From positions 1-44,803 of the forward strand of contig JBFWVT010000040.1 of the NCBI GenBank assembly GCA_050246595.1: 44,803 bases of DNA, given 5' to 3'. Position 1 is the stretch's first letter. Each line of letters opens with the position of its first letter. Position numbers and translations under genes: made by a program. This document shows, piece after piece, positions 1 to 7,499 of this stretch. The notes beneath the pieces were generated by a model. The model saw only the letters and a program-made list of their open reading frames with translations, searched no databases and was not told the DNA's origin. Origin of the DNA: DATARH01 sp050246595 (GTDB lineage: Bacteria > Pseudomonadota > Alphaproteobacteria > ATCC43930 > CGMCC-115725).

Positions 1-2
1 AT

Positions 3-110
3 CCGCGCACCACCGAGGACACGTGGCGCCAGATCGGCTCATTGCTCGATCATTTCTCCGCACAGGAATGCGCAAACTACCTCGCCAATGCCGGCTACGC
101 TTCAACCTGA
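3..110 (+). pseudogene. IS630-family transposase, C-terminal end (cut by window edge)
   Basis: The first open frame encodes the last 35 residues of a transposase, reading PRTTEDTWRQIGSLLDHF and then a tail with ECANYLANAGY before TGA. This matches the C terminus I know from IS630-type DDE transposases (TWR.IG.LLD.F...EC.NYF.NAGY). Only the tail lies in the window, so I cannot say whether the element is intact. It is followed within 50 bp by a palindromic intergenic repeat. Confidence 0.75.
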
Positions 111-150
111 AACGATCACGCTCTAGGGGGAAGTAAGAGAAAGTAGTGAT

Positions 151-231
151 GTACGGCGGATAAGCGCAGCGCAATCCGCCGTTACCGATCCGGAGAGTGA
201 TGGCGGATTACGCTTCGCTCATCCGCCCTAC
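151..231. repeat. GGCGGAT-type palindromic intergenic repeat, copy 1
   Basis: Two arms in inverted orientation face each other. The left arm begins gtacggcggataagcgcagc and the right arm reads ggcggattacgcttcgctca before ending in ccgccctac. A second copy of the same family lies at 32202-32285. This layout is typical of short non-autonomous palindromic repeats in alphaproteobacterial intergenic DNA. Confidence 0.6.
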
Positions 232-258
232 TGTTGTGAGAGCGGCGTCCTCTCCGGA

Positions 259-864
259 TCAGGTCGAACGGATCTGCTGCCGCAGCACGGCGAGCGCGGA
301 GGCAAAACCGCCGCCGTTGATCTCGATCCAGCGGGCGACCTCGTTGCGGTGCGTCATTTTCATGCTGACCCCTTCTATGACGAGGTCGGCGATCTTGTAC
401 ATTCCGCCGCGGTCAACCGCGTGCCAATCCACGCGATAGCTCCCGCCGCTCGGGGCGACCACGTTACTGCCGACAATTGTTTCCGCACCGGATGGCCGCA
501 TATTTTGCAGAACAAGCCGGGCTCCTGCCAGGTAGCTTAGCTGTCGACTATAGGTCTGGACCGTGTATTCCTGATAGAGCGCGGAAAAATCCCGGATCTG
601 CTGCGGGGTTGCGATCCATTTGTAGCGGCCCAGGACAAAATCGGTGATCGCGGTCACGTCGAAAGAGCTTTGAAGCAGGTGCCGGATCCCGGCGAGACGT
701 TGCGCAGCCGGGACACTTGAAGGCATAAAGGGCGCGGCCTGGATCCAGAACTGGTTGATAAAGCCCCGCGGGTCCGGTGCCGCGATGCCGCGCGATATCG
801 GGACTACCGTTACCAGACTGCCGAGCAGCAGGGTGCGCCGCGAGATCGGTCGCAATAGGGTCAT
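259..864 (-). CDS. MlaC/Ttg2D-type phospholipid-binding ABC transporter periplasmic protein
   Basis: This 201-residue protein has a twin-arginine-like export signal (PISRRTLLLG, residues 6-15, then a hydrophobic stretch to about residue 28). The mature domain ends in the family signature YRVDWHAVDRGGMYKIADL (143-161), then EGVSMKMTHRNE and a GGGFASAL segment near 184-191. In the MlaC/Tol_Tol_Ttg2 family these features mark the periplasmic lipid carrier of retrograde phospholipid transport. Length fits the family. A strong ribosome-binding site (gggagga) precedes the ATG. No mlaD, mlaE or mlaF genes are adjacent, so it is a stand-alone copy; some orphan members serve hopanoid or other lipid transport. 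Confidence 0.82.
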   Translation of the reverse strand: MTLLRPISRRTLLLGSLVTVVPISRGIAAPDPRGFINQFWIQAAPFMPSSVPAAQRLAGIRHLLQSSFDVTAITDFVLGRYKWIATPQQIRDFSALYQEYTVQTYSRQLSYLAGARLVLQNMRPSGAETIVGSNVVAPSGGSYRVDWHAVDRGGMYKIADLVIEGVSMKMTHRNEVARWIEINGGGFASALAVLRQQIRST

Positions 865-1091
865 CGACTCCTCCCTTTATCAGGCAACCCCGGACTGCAC
901 TGCCGAACCGGCGGATCACTCCTCAGCCGCTCGATCGTCCCCTGCATGGGGTGTCTCCAGGATCGCAGTACGGGAGGATAATCATGGCGCCGTTACCAGC
1001 CTGTGACGCGCTTCACACCCGGCGACGATTTTTTGCCGCCAGCCGGTTTCGAGAATGGCGATATCGGGCGGGCAGGCCCTGCAACAATCTC

Positions 1092-1886
1092 CTATTGCGC
1101 CGTGATCCCGCCGTCGATGACGAGGGCGGAGCCGGTCATAAAGGCGGCGTCATCGGAGGCAAGAAACACGATCCCCTTGGCGATGTCTTCAGGGGTGCCC
1201 ATGCGGCCGATCGGCAGGCGGTCGATGACCTGCCGTCGCGCCATCTCGATATCGTTGGTGCCGAGGTTGCGCGCGCGGGTAACCAGCACCTGATCGCCCA
1301 TATCGGTGCCGATCGTGCCGGGATGCACCGAGTTGACCCGAATGCGGTAGCCTTTGCGAGCGAATTCGAGCGCCGCGGATTTCGTGAACAAGGTCACGCC
1401 GCCCTTGGTCATCGAATAGAGCGGGTCCTGCGTCGAGCCGACCAGCCCGGCCACCGAGGCGAGATTGACGATCGCGCTGCCGTGCGGGCTGTTCCGGGCG
1501 GCGTCGCGCAGCGCCGGCAGACAGAGCTTGGTGCCGAGAAAGACGCCGGTCAGGTTGACCGCGCTCAACCGCTCCCATTCGGTCAAGGTGACGCTTTCGA
1601 TGTCCTTGCCGAGAAACAGCCCGGCATTGTTGACCAGGATGTCGAGTTTGCCGAACCGGCCGGTCGCAGCGGCGACGGCGTCATGCCAATCCTGCTCGCT
1701 TGTCACGTCGAGATGGACGTAAAGCGCGTTGTCGCCGAGCGCGCGGCCGGTCTCGCGGCCGGTCTCGTCGAGCACGTCGCCGATCGCGACCCGAGCGCCG
1801 GAATCGACCATCAGCCGCGCGGTCTCGCCGCCGATGCCGCGCGCGCCGCCCGAGATCAGCGCCACTTTTCCGTCGAGCCGGTTCAT
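1092..1886 (-). CDS. SDR family NAD(P)-dependent oxidoreductase
   Basis: This 264-residue classical short-chain dehydrogenase has the nucleotide-binding motif SGGARGIG (12-19), NNAG (86-89), N111, and the catalytic set S144, Y157, K161 (YSMTK). The C-terminal VNSVHPGTIGTDM and SALVIDGGI segments are standard. D37 (GDV) after beta-strand 2 favours NAD(H) over NADP(H). Such enzymes oxidise or reduce alcohol/ketone groups; the substrate cannot be read from sequence. Resemblance to 3-alpha/20-beta hydroxysteroid and cyclopentanol dehydrogenases is general. GGAG lies 6 bp before the ATG. Confidence 0.9.
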   Translation of the reverse strand: MNRLDGKVALISGGARGIGGETARLMVDSGARVAIGDVLDETGRETGRALGDNALYVHLDVTSEQDWHDAVAAATGRFGKLDILVNNAGLFLGKDIESVTLTEWERLSAVNLTGVFLGTKLCLPALRDAARNSPHGSAIVNLASVAGLVGSTQDPLYSMTKGGVTLFTKSAALEFARKGYRIRVNSVHPGTIGTDMGDQVLVTRARNLGTNDIEMARRQVIDRLPIGRMGTPEDIAKGIVFLASDDAAFMTGSALVIDGGITAQ

Positions 1887-1908
1887 GTTGTGTCTCCAGA
1901 AGGGTAGT

Positions 1909-2058
1909 CAACGCAAAGGGCGCGAAGGATACGCAAAGGGCACGAAGGCGCTGGAATCGGCGTGAAGCGCCACCAACTTGCCGCCCGAGCGCGTACTCTC
2001 CCTCAGAAATTAGAAAGGGGCTGCGCGCCAAGGAGTTGTCATCGCGCCCTTTGCGTTA
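1909..2058. repeat. Short element bounded by AACGCAAAGGGCGCGA inverted repeats
   Basis: The sequence caacgcaaagggcgcgaagg on the left (from 1909) is matched in inverted orientation by atcgcgccctttgcgttaa on the right (2041-2059). A degenerate direct repeat of the same word (tacgcaaagggcacgaagg) follows the left arm. The element fills the gap between the SDR gene and the EthD-like gene. It looks like a small mobile or palindromic intergenic repeat; no open frame inside is convincing. Confidence 0.45.
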
Positions 2059-2066
2059 AATTACTC

Positions 2067-2699
2067 CTATCTCCGCGCATATCGCCGGCAATCGAGCCGC
2101 AGATAATCGCGGAAATGCGGCCGCATGCGCTCGGTCCACGGCGTGTTCGCGGCGCTCTTCCATGCCGCGGAATTCGGCACGTCCGGGTTCGCGAAATGAT
2201 AGATCGCGGCATAGCGCTGCGTCGCGCCGCTGCCGCGATAGCGCCGAGCCGCCAGCACCCCCGGCACCGCGCCGAGCGCCGGCAGGTGCTCGACATTGTA
2301 CCATTCGTTGAACTCGTTCTCGTGCTCGGGCGCGACATTCATCGAGATCAGCAGCAGCGCCTGCGCCTCTCCGACCGGGGCCAGCCGATCGCCGGGCAGG
2401 ATCTGCTCGCCCTCCATGCGCATGATCGGTTTGACACGGCCGGTCACCCGCTTGGTCCAGGGCGAACCGTTGGCGCCGCCGACCGCCAGATAAGGCGGGC
2501 TGTGCAATACCCCGACATTGTCGAGATCGTACAGCGCGAGCGAGTCCTTCGGATCGTTGATGCCGAGCCAGCGCTCGGCGTTGAGAAAGCCCGGCACGGC
2601 GAGCCGCTCCGGTACGTGTTCGGTGTCGTACCAGTCGTGAAACTCGTCCTCGGCGACAGTCGAGAAATTCATCGCCGCGATCAGGATGCCCTTGGCCAT
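2067..2699 (-). CDS. Tandem dimeric alpha/beta-barrel (EthD-like) protein
   Basis: The 210-residue protein contains two copies of a ferredoxin-like module. Residues 21-30 read HDWYDTEHVP and residues 131-140 read NEWYNVEHLP, each after a beta-strand (ILIAAMN, LLLISMN). This FxxWYxxEHxP signature belongs to the EthD/DUF4286-type dimeric alpha-beta barrel superfamily. I chose the internal ATG at 2699 because it is preceded by ggaggaccgac; a longer frame starts 13 codons upstream without a ribosome-binding site. The role is unknown. Relatives often sit beside SDRs and aromatic or lactone degradation enzymes, as here. Confidence 0.78.
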   Translation of the reverse strand: MAKGILIAAMNFSTVAEDEFHDWYDTEHVPERLAVPGFLNAERWLGINDPKDSLALYDLDNVGVLHSPPYLAVGGANGSPWTKRVTGRVKPIMRMEGEQILPGDRLAPVGEAQALLLISMNVAPEHENEFNEWYNVEHLPALGAVPGVLAARRYRGSGATQRYAAIYHFANPDVPNSAAWKSAANTPWTERMRPHFRDYLRLDCRRYARR

Positions 2700-2742
2700 C
2701 TGTCGGTCCTCCGCCGATTGATGTCCGGAGCGTAGCACGCGA

Positions 2743-3642
2743 TCAGCGCGCGCGCAGGGTCAGGATGATGCCGCCGACGATCAGCACGATGCTGACAACG
2801 ATATCGGCGGTGACCTCGCCGCCAAAGATCGCGACCGACAATAGAAATCCGCCGACCGGGGTCAAGGCCATGACCTGACCGGCGACCCCGGCCGGCATCA
2901 CCGAGAGGACCTTGTTCCACAAAAAATACCCGAGCGCGGTCGTGATCACCCAATTATAGGCCAGCACCAGGATCAGGGTCGGGGTCCAGCGGATCGGTTC
3001 GCCGAAGCTCATCGGCGCGGCGACAGCGGCGATTACCGGCATGCTGACGAGGACCTGCCAGAAGGTCTGGGTCCAGAAACTCGAACGCCATGCCTGCCGC
3101 CGGTACAGCACCGAGCCGAGCGCCCAGGCCATCGCGGCCAGCAGCAGCATCGCGTTGCCGACAAGAACGCGCGGGTCGCCCCAATCGACAAGACCGGGGT
3201 TCATGAACAGCATAAGGCCGGCGAACCCGACCGCGGCGCCGATCAGCTGGCCGCGTCGCGGCCTGTCCGAGGAGAACCACAGCTCGATCAGGATCGCCCA
3301 AAGCGGCATCGTATAGGCCAGCACGATGGCGCGTCCGGCCGGCAGGATCGACAGGCCGATGATGCTGAAAATCAGAAACCCGCCGATCTGCAGCAGACCG
3401 ACGACGAGCTGACCGAGCCGCTCGCCGCGACGCGGCACCAGCGGCTCGCGCATCGCGATCAGCAGCGGCGCCATCACCGCCAGCGTGCCCAGGAGCCGCA
3501 GCAGCACGAAAACCGGCCCCGGCGCGTCGTCGAGCGCGAGCTTCATGACCGGCCAATTGGCGGCAAAGCTGCCCGCCACAATCGCGAGATAGAGATAGAC
3601 GATGCGCGGTCGCGCCGCGCCCGCGACGAAAGGCGATGCCAT
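2743..3642 (-). CDS. DMT-superfamily transporter (EamA domains)
   Basis: This protein of about 299 residues has ten predicted hydrophobic helices in two five-helix EamA halves. The second half includes ALGSVLYRRQAW and a C-terminal ALTPVGGFLLSVAIFGGE segment typical of the drug/metabolite transporter fold. It is an inner-membrane exporter or permease of small metabolites; the substrate cannot be inferred. The ATG at 3642 is preferred because the frame upstream runs through the end of the cyclase gene (stop at 3663), leaving a 20-bp gap and suggesting co-transcription with it. Confidence 0.85.
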   Translation of the reverse strand: MASPFVAGAARPRIVYLYLAIVAGSFAANWPVMKLALDDAPGPVFVLLRLLGTLAVMAPLLIAMREPLVPRRGERLGQLVVGLLQIGGFLIFSIIGLSILPAGRAIVLAYTMPLWAILIELWFSSDRPRRGQLIGAAVGFAGLMLFMNPGLVDWGDPRVLVGNAMLLLAAMAWALGSVLYRRQAWRSSFWTQTFWQVLVSMPVIAAVAAPMSFGEPIRWTPTLILVLAYNWVITTALGYFLWNKVLSVMPAGVAGQVMALTPVGGFLLSVAIFGGEVTADIVVSIVLIVGGIILTLRAR

Positions 3643-3662
3643 CAGGGGCCGGAGACCGCCGC

Positions 3663-5084
3663 TCAGGGAATTTCGTAAATGGCGAAGGCGTTTGGGATGC
3701 CGCGCAGCAGGCGCTCCCGTTGTGCCGGCGTTCCGCCGCTTTGCGCCAGCAGCTTCGCGGTGCCGGGATGATCCACAACCGAGCGGGTCGTATAAATCGC
3801 TTGCGAGTCGGCGAGACTTTGCACGCGCGAGGCGATGTTCACCGTCTGCCCGAAATAGTCCTGCCTCTCGTTGAGCACGACCGCGAGGCACGGCCCTTCA
3901 TGGATGCCGATCTTCAGCAGCAGATCCTCCTGGCCATGTTCGGCGTTGAAGTCGCGCATCGCCTGACGCATGCGCAGCGCCGCGGCCACCGCCCTGTCCG
4001 GGGTCGGAAACGTCGCCATCACCGCATCCCCGATCGTTTTGACGACAGCGCCGGCCTCGGCGCCGACGATCTCGTTCAGCACTCGAAAATGCGCCCGCAC
4101 CAGGTCGAATGCGACGAGGTCGCCGACCCGGTTGTACAGTTCGGTCGAGCCTTTAAGGTCGGTGAACAGAAAAGTAAGGCTGGTGATCTTGAGCCGCTGA
4201 TCGGCATCGAGCGTATCGGTGCGGTAGATGTCGCGAAAAATCTGGTTGGTCAGCAGGCGCTTGGCGGTCAGGAACGGGCGGCGGCGCGCCATCAGCTCGT
4301 GCAGCGCGTCGCCGGCGATCCACACACCCGGCAGCAGCCGGCGCCGTGTGCGGTTTTCCAGCGACAGCCGCAGCGGTCCGGGGCGCAGTTCGACGGTGCC
4401 GGTCGGCGCGATCACATCGTTAAAGACGAGCGCCAGGGTCTGCCGCTCGCGGGTCGGCTCGCCTTTGACGTCGATGAACTGCGCGGCGTGCGTGACCGGC
4501 TCGGTCACGATCAGGAACTCGGCCGGCAGTTGCAGCGACAGTTGCGCCTTCTGGCCGGAGGGCAGTTCCAGCGTATCGAGCGTCAGCGCCTCGGCGAGGG
4601 CTTCCAGATCGTCCGGCAGGTCAATCGCCGAGGCCCAGAAGATCTGCCGGAAATATTCGAAAAACGGCAATTCGTCCGGGTCGTGGCCGGCGATGCGGCG
4701 AACCCGGCGGCTGATCGTGAACGTGACCTCGACCATCTCGTCGAGCGTCGGTTCATAACCGGCGGCGCACCAGGCGCAAGCGTACTCCTCGGCATGCACG
4801 GTCTTCAGCGTCGCGGCGGCTTCGAGCACACCGCCGCAGCCGGGGCAAAGCACATTCCAGGACAATTCGAAGATGCCGAGCCGCGCTGCGTGCAGAAAAG
4901 CGCCGATCACCCGCTCCTCGTCGAGATGATGATGCCCGGCGAAAACCAGCGGGTTGATGCGGCACAGCGCGCGATCCGGCGCCTCGGCGACGAAATTTTC
5001 GATCGCCGCGACGGTTTCGCGATCGGCGGATTGCCGCAGCACCGTGAACAAAGCCTCGGCTTCGTCCGTCGAGGACGCGGTCAT
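3663..5084 (-). CDS. Adenylate/guanylate cyclase with N-terminal DUF5939-like region
   Basis: The 473-residue protein ends in a class III nucleotide cyclase domain (about 300-473): FTDLKGST (307-314, metal ligand D309), KTIGDAVMATF (second metal ligand D353), GIHEGP and YFGQTVNIASRVQ. The N-terminal half carries CPGC (80-83) and CAWC (103-106), a possible zinc ribbon, within a region resembling DUF5939, which commonly precedes cyclase domains. It probably makes cAMP or cGMP in response to an unknown signal. There is no membrane segment, so it should be cytosolic. ATG 5084 follows a ccggag motif; the longer frame upstream is non-coding in character. Confidence 0.85.
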   Translation of the reverse strand: MTASSTDEAEALFTVLRQSADRETVAAIENFVAEAPDRALCRINPLVFAGHHHLDEERVIGAFLHAARLGIFELSWNVLCPGCGGVLEAAATLKTVHAEEYACAWCAAGYEPTLDEMVEVTFTISRRVRRIAGHDPDELPFFEYFRQIFWASAIDLPDDLEALAEALTLDTLELPSGQKAQLSLQLPAEFLIVTEPVTHAAQFIDVKGEPTRERQTLALVFNDVIAPTGTVELRPGPLRLSLENRTRRRLLPGVWIAGDALHELMARRRPFLTAKRLLTNQIFRDIYRTDTLDADQRLKITSLTFLFTDLKGSTELYNRVGDLVAFDLVRAHFRVLNEIVGAEAGAVVKTIGDAVMATFPTPDRAVAAALRMRQAMRDFNAEHGQEDLLLKIGIHEGPCLAVVLNERQDYFGQTVNIASRVQSLADSQAIYTTRSVVDHPGTAKLLAQSGGTPAQRERLLRGIPNAFAIYEIP

Positions 5085-5196
5085 GAGGCACGCTCCGGAC
5101 AGTGAGGACCGACGAAAATGTCGGGAGCAGCGGGCGCCGCAGCAAGCCGCATCTTGCAGTGTCGCGGCGCGGCTGCATCCCGATGCGACGGGTCCG

Positions 5197-5817
5197 CTAG
5201 GATCGCCTGGCCGCGCCGGCTCTTTGCACCAGTTCTTCCAGCGCCTCATAGGGTTGCGCACCGACGATGCCGTAACGTGCGGCGACAAAGGTCGGAACCC
5301 CGGTTACGCCGTAGCGATGCGACTTTGCCCAATCGGCGTCGACCGCGTCCTTGAAGCGGCGCTCGTCGAGAACGGCGCGAGCCTCGTCCGCCGGCAATCC
5401 GACCGAGGCGGCGATATCGACCAGCAGATCGACATCGGCGAGGTTTTTCGCCTCGACAAAATACGCCTTGTATAGAAGGTCGTGTATCACCTCCCCACCG
5501 GGCTGCGTATCGGCCCACTTGCCAAGCTCCTGCGCGAGCCGGCTGTTATAGGTATGGGTGCGCCTTCCATAGGGCAGCCCCTCGGCATCCATCAGCCGTT
5601 TCATGCGCTGATACGAGGCCTCGGGGTCGATCCCCCGCGTTGCGTAGAATTCCGCCATCGACCGCCCCTCGACAGGGGTGTCCGGGTGCAGTGGAAAATG
5701 TACCAGAACCGTTTCGATGTCATACGCCGCCTTGAGTTTCTCGACACGCACGGTGACCAGATAACACCAGGGTCAGACGTAATCGCTGAACACCTCCAGC
5801 TTGACCAAGTCGCCCAT
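5197..5817 (-). CDS. DsbA/FrnE-family oxidoreductase with in-frame TGA in the active site (candidate selenoprotein)
   Basis: Reading from ATG 5817 (agagga about 12 nt upstream) gives MGDLVKLEVFSDYV, then TGA at 5775-5773, then PWCYLVTVRVEKLKAAY and onward to a stop at 5197. Decoding TGA as Sec gives 206 residues with U15-P-W-C18 exactly where relatives have C-P-W-C. The rest is a normal thioredoxin-fold protein with helical insertion: FPLHPDTP, YNSRLAQELGKWA, and the cis-proline loop VTGVPTF (P175). FrnE/2-hydroxychromene-2-carboxylate-isomerase relatives catalyse thiol-disulfide exchange. The UxxC pattern is a known selenoprotein arrangement. Alternatives are a nonsense mutation or base error, or a shortened protein from GTG 5751 lacking the active site. 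No sel genes lie in the window. Confidence 0.72.
5721..5752 (-). promoter_or_regulatory. Possible SECIS-like hairpin downstream of the TGA
   Basis: By hand folding, the mRNA after the TGA forms CGUGCG-UGUC paired with GGCG-(G bulge)-CGUAUG, ten pairs of which four are G-U, closing an 11-nt loop that starts with G (5742-5732). The loop starts 30 nt after the TGA. Bacterial SECIS elements lie inside the coding region just after UGA, with a G near the start of a short apical loop, so position and shape fit. The stem is weak and was not found by a program. Confidence 0.3.
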
Positions 5818-6044
5818 AATCTCTTATGTCCTCTCAGTTTTTGGCCCGCAGGGGGCCGGAACCGGTGGGCCAAATCGGGTCAGGGCTGCCCACCGAAATT
5901 CACCGTATTTCACCCCTTTGCGTGTCCTGAGCGTGTCCGTTGTGTCCCGGAGGAAGCCGTGTGATTGACTGACGTGACTGTCCAGAAGCTCCCCGCGCCC
6001 GAGAGCGGCTCGAAGGTGTATAGTGACGATAGTCTACCTAGGCC

Positions 6045-6406
6045 GTGTGGACGGAATGCGATGAATGGGGCGTTTTTGAGGCGATGCCGGCGCTGTTGAC
6101 CGAGATGAGCGCCACCGCGCACCTCGTTCAGAGGGTCGATGCGACGATCATGCGCGCCCATGTCTCGGCAGCCGGCGCAAAAGGGGGCAGAAGGACCAGA
6201 CACTCGGCCGCTCGCGCGGTGGGTTTTCCACCAGAATTCACCCGACGTGCGATGTCGACGGCCTGCCCTTGGCCTTCCGCCCGACCCGCGGCCCGGCCAG
6301 CGCTTCAAGCAGATCGCCTTGCGCTGTGAGAAACCCAGGCAGAACTTCGCCGCCCTCCTCTCCCTCGCTTGCACCTTTATTCGGGCGAAATCCGTCCACA
6401 CGGTCC
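6045..6406 (+). pseudogene. Degraded IS5-type transposase remnant
   Basis: Three frames must be joined to recover a transposase. Frame one gives RVDATIMRAHVSAAGAKGG (6135-6191). A second frame gives the LGRSRGGFSTRIHP segment and DGLPLAFRPT. A third gives the C-terminal KQIALRCEKPRQNFAALLSL with a trailing AKSVHT. These are the conserved blocks of IS5-family DDE transposases, but the catalytic core between the DGLPLAF block and the C-terminal block has been deleted and at least two frameshifts are present. It is therefore dead. The flanks, 5818-6044 and 6407-6461, hold no gene I can support. Confidence 0.7.
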
Positions 6407-6461
6407 AGGACCTACCAGAATTCGGCTTTGGCCTTGCTCGAAGCGATATCGGGGTAGGCTA

Positions 6462-7439
6462 TCAATGAGCCGATCGGCTTTCCGAAGCCGCGCCGCCGGC
6501 TTGGTTCGCAAGAAACATGCGGAAGCCTGCGTGCGACAGAAACAGGCGCCGCGAACGCAAAAAGTCCATCCCCAGGATCAGGTCTATGCCGCGCAGGCGC
6601 AGGCTGGTGACGACGATTTCCGGATGGCTCAGCCTGACAGGACCCACCGCCAGGCTGTCAAAGCGGTGGAGACGCGAGGCGAGCCTGCCCCCGCCGATCC
6701 CCCTGGTGTATATCGGCGGGTCCCGCGCCAGGACCGCGTCCGTGATCCCCATGGCGCGAGCCGCTGCGGCGGAAAGCGTGGTCCGCTGCGCTCCGGTATC
6801 GATCGTCGCGGTGATCTCGCGTCCGTCGAGCCGGACCGGGAAGAACAGATGGCCGCTGAGGGCGGATCGGCCGATCTTGATTTCGGCCTGACGACCGGCC
6901 CAGTCCGGCATACACGCCCCTTGCTCGTACAGCGACATGCGCTGCTTTGGCAGGTCGAGATCGATATCGAACCGGCCGAGCACATCGGCCCCGAGCACGC
7001 CGTCAACCATCGATAACGACGGCGGCAGCGCGATTTTCGCCACCCTCGCGCGTCGCCAGGGAATTTCGACGCCGCCGATTGATAAGCTCTCGAATTCGAT
7101 TTCGCGGCTTGGCAGAGAGGCTGCAACACCGTCGAGACTGCGCCTGAACTGGATCTGCGGCGCCTTTCCTCCGGTGCGTTTCGCCGCAAGATCGGTCAGA
7201 ACCGTGCGCTCGGCACCGGTATCCAGAAGCAGCTTCAGCGGCACCCCATCGGCCAGCACGGTGACGAGCGGCAGACCCCTCACGATCTCCAGCGCGACCG
7301 GCCGGTCCGAAACGGCGCGGCAGCTTGCGGCGGCAGGCGTGGTTGCAGCCTGAGCCGGGCCGATAACCGGCCCCGCGCCCACCAGAAAGGCGGTCAAGGA
7401 GCCGCCAAGGAAGTAAACGCCGCGCGCCGGGTTCGCCAC
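6462..7439 (-). CDS. Exported retropepsin-like protein with two aspartic protease domains
   Basis: The 325-residue protein starts with a hydrophobic export segment (about 9-31, ending PAQA). Two successive retroviral-type aspartyl protease modules follow: LLDTGAERT (71-79) with DGVLGADVLG (146-155), and TIDTGAQRT (212-220) with LILGMDFLRSRR near the C terminus. Each module carries a DTGA catalytic triad and a downstream hydrophobic-G motif, so the chain could form its own pseudo-dimer like pepsin. Family members are bacterial clan AA proteases (PerP/TIGR02281-like); substrates are unknown. The start is GTG with a poor ribosome-binding site, so the first residues are uncertain. Confidence 0.8.
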   Translation of the reverse strand: MANPARGVYFLGGSLTAFLVGAGPVIGPAQAATTPAAASCRAVSDRPVALEIVRGLPLVTVLADGVPLKLLLDTGAERTVLTDLAAKRTGGKAPQIQFRRSLDGVAASLPSREIEFESLSIGGVEIPWRRARVAKIALPPSLSMVDGVLGADVLGRFDIDLDLPKQRMSLYEQGACMPDWAGRQAEIKIGRSALSGHLFFPVRLDGREITATIDTGAQRTTLSAAAARAMGITDAVLARDPPIYTRGIGGGRLASRLHRFDSLAVGPVRLSHPEIVVTSLRLRGIDLILGMDFLRSRRLFLSHAGFRMFLANQAGGAASESRSAH

Positions 7440-7499
7440 GAGAGAGACCGCACCGAGGGTCGAGCGTCGCTCGATCCCGCCGGACAGAAGGACCCCGGG

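Noticed and set aside
151..231. Intrinsic terminator for the IS630 gene
   Set aside because: The arms match a second genomic copy at 32202-32285, so a repeat family explains it better, and no T run follows.
777..1907. Long plus-strand open frame of 376 codons
   Set aside because: It is antisense to the SDR gene; its protein is arginine-rich and low complexity with no family motif.
3636..5105. Plus-strand open frame of 489 codons
   Set aside because: It mirrors the cyclase gene on the opposite strand, a common effect of high-GC codon use.
5197..5751. Ordinary DsbA-like protein starting at GTG 5751
   Set aside because: It would lack the first strand and the whole active site, and no ribosome-binding site precedes that GTG; conserved coding upstream of the TGA argues against it.
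5754..5775. UGACC/GGUCA stem as the SECIS element
   Set aside because: It would enclose the UGA codon itself in the stem; bacterial SECIS stems start after the UGA.
5910..6401. Minus-strand open frame of 163 codons
   Set aside because: It is antisense to the IS5 transposase remnant and shows no motif.
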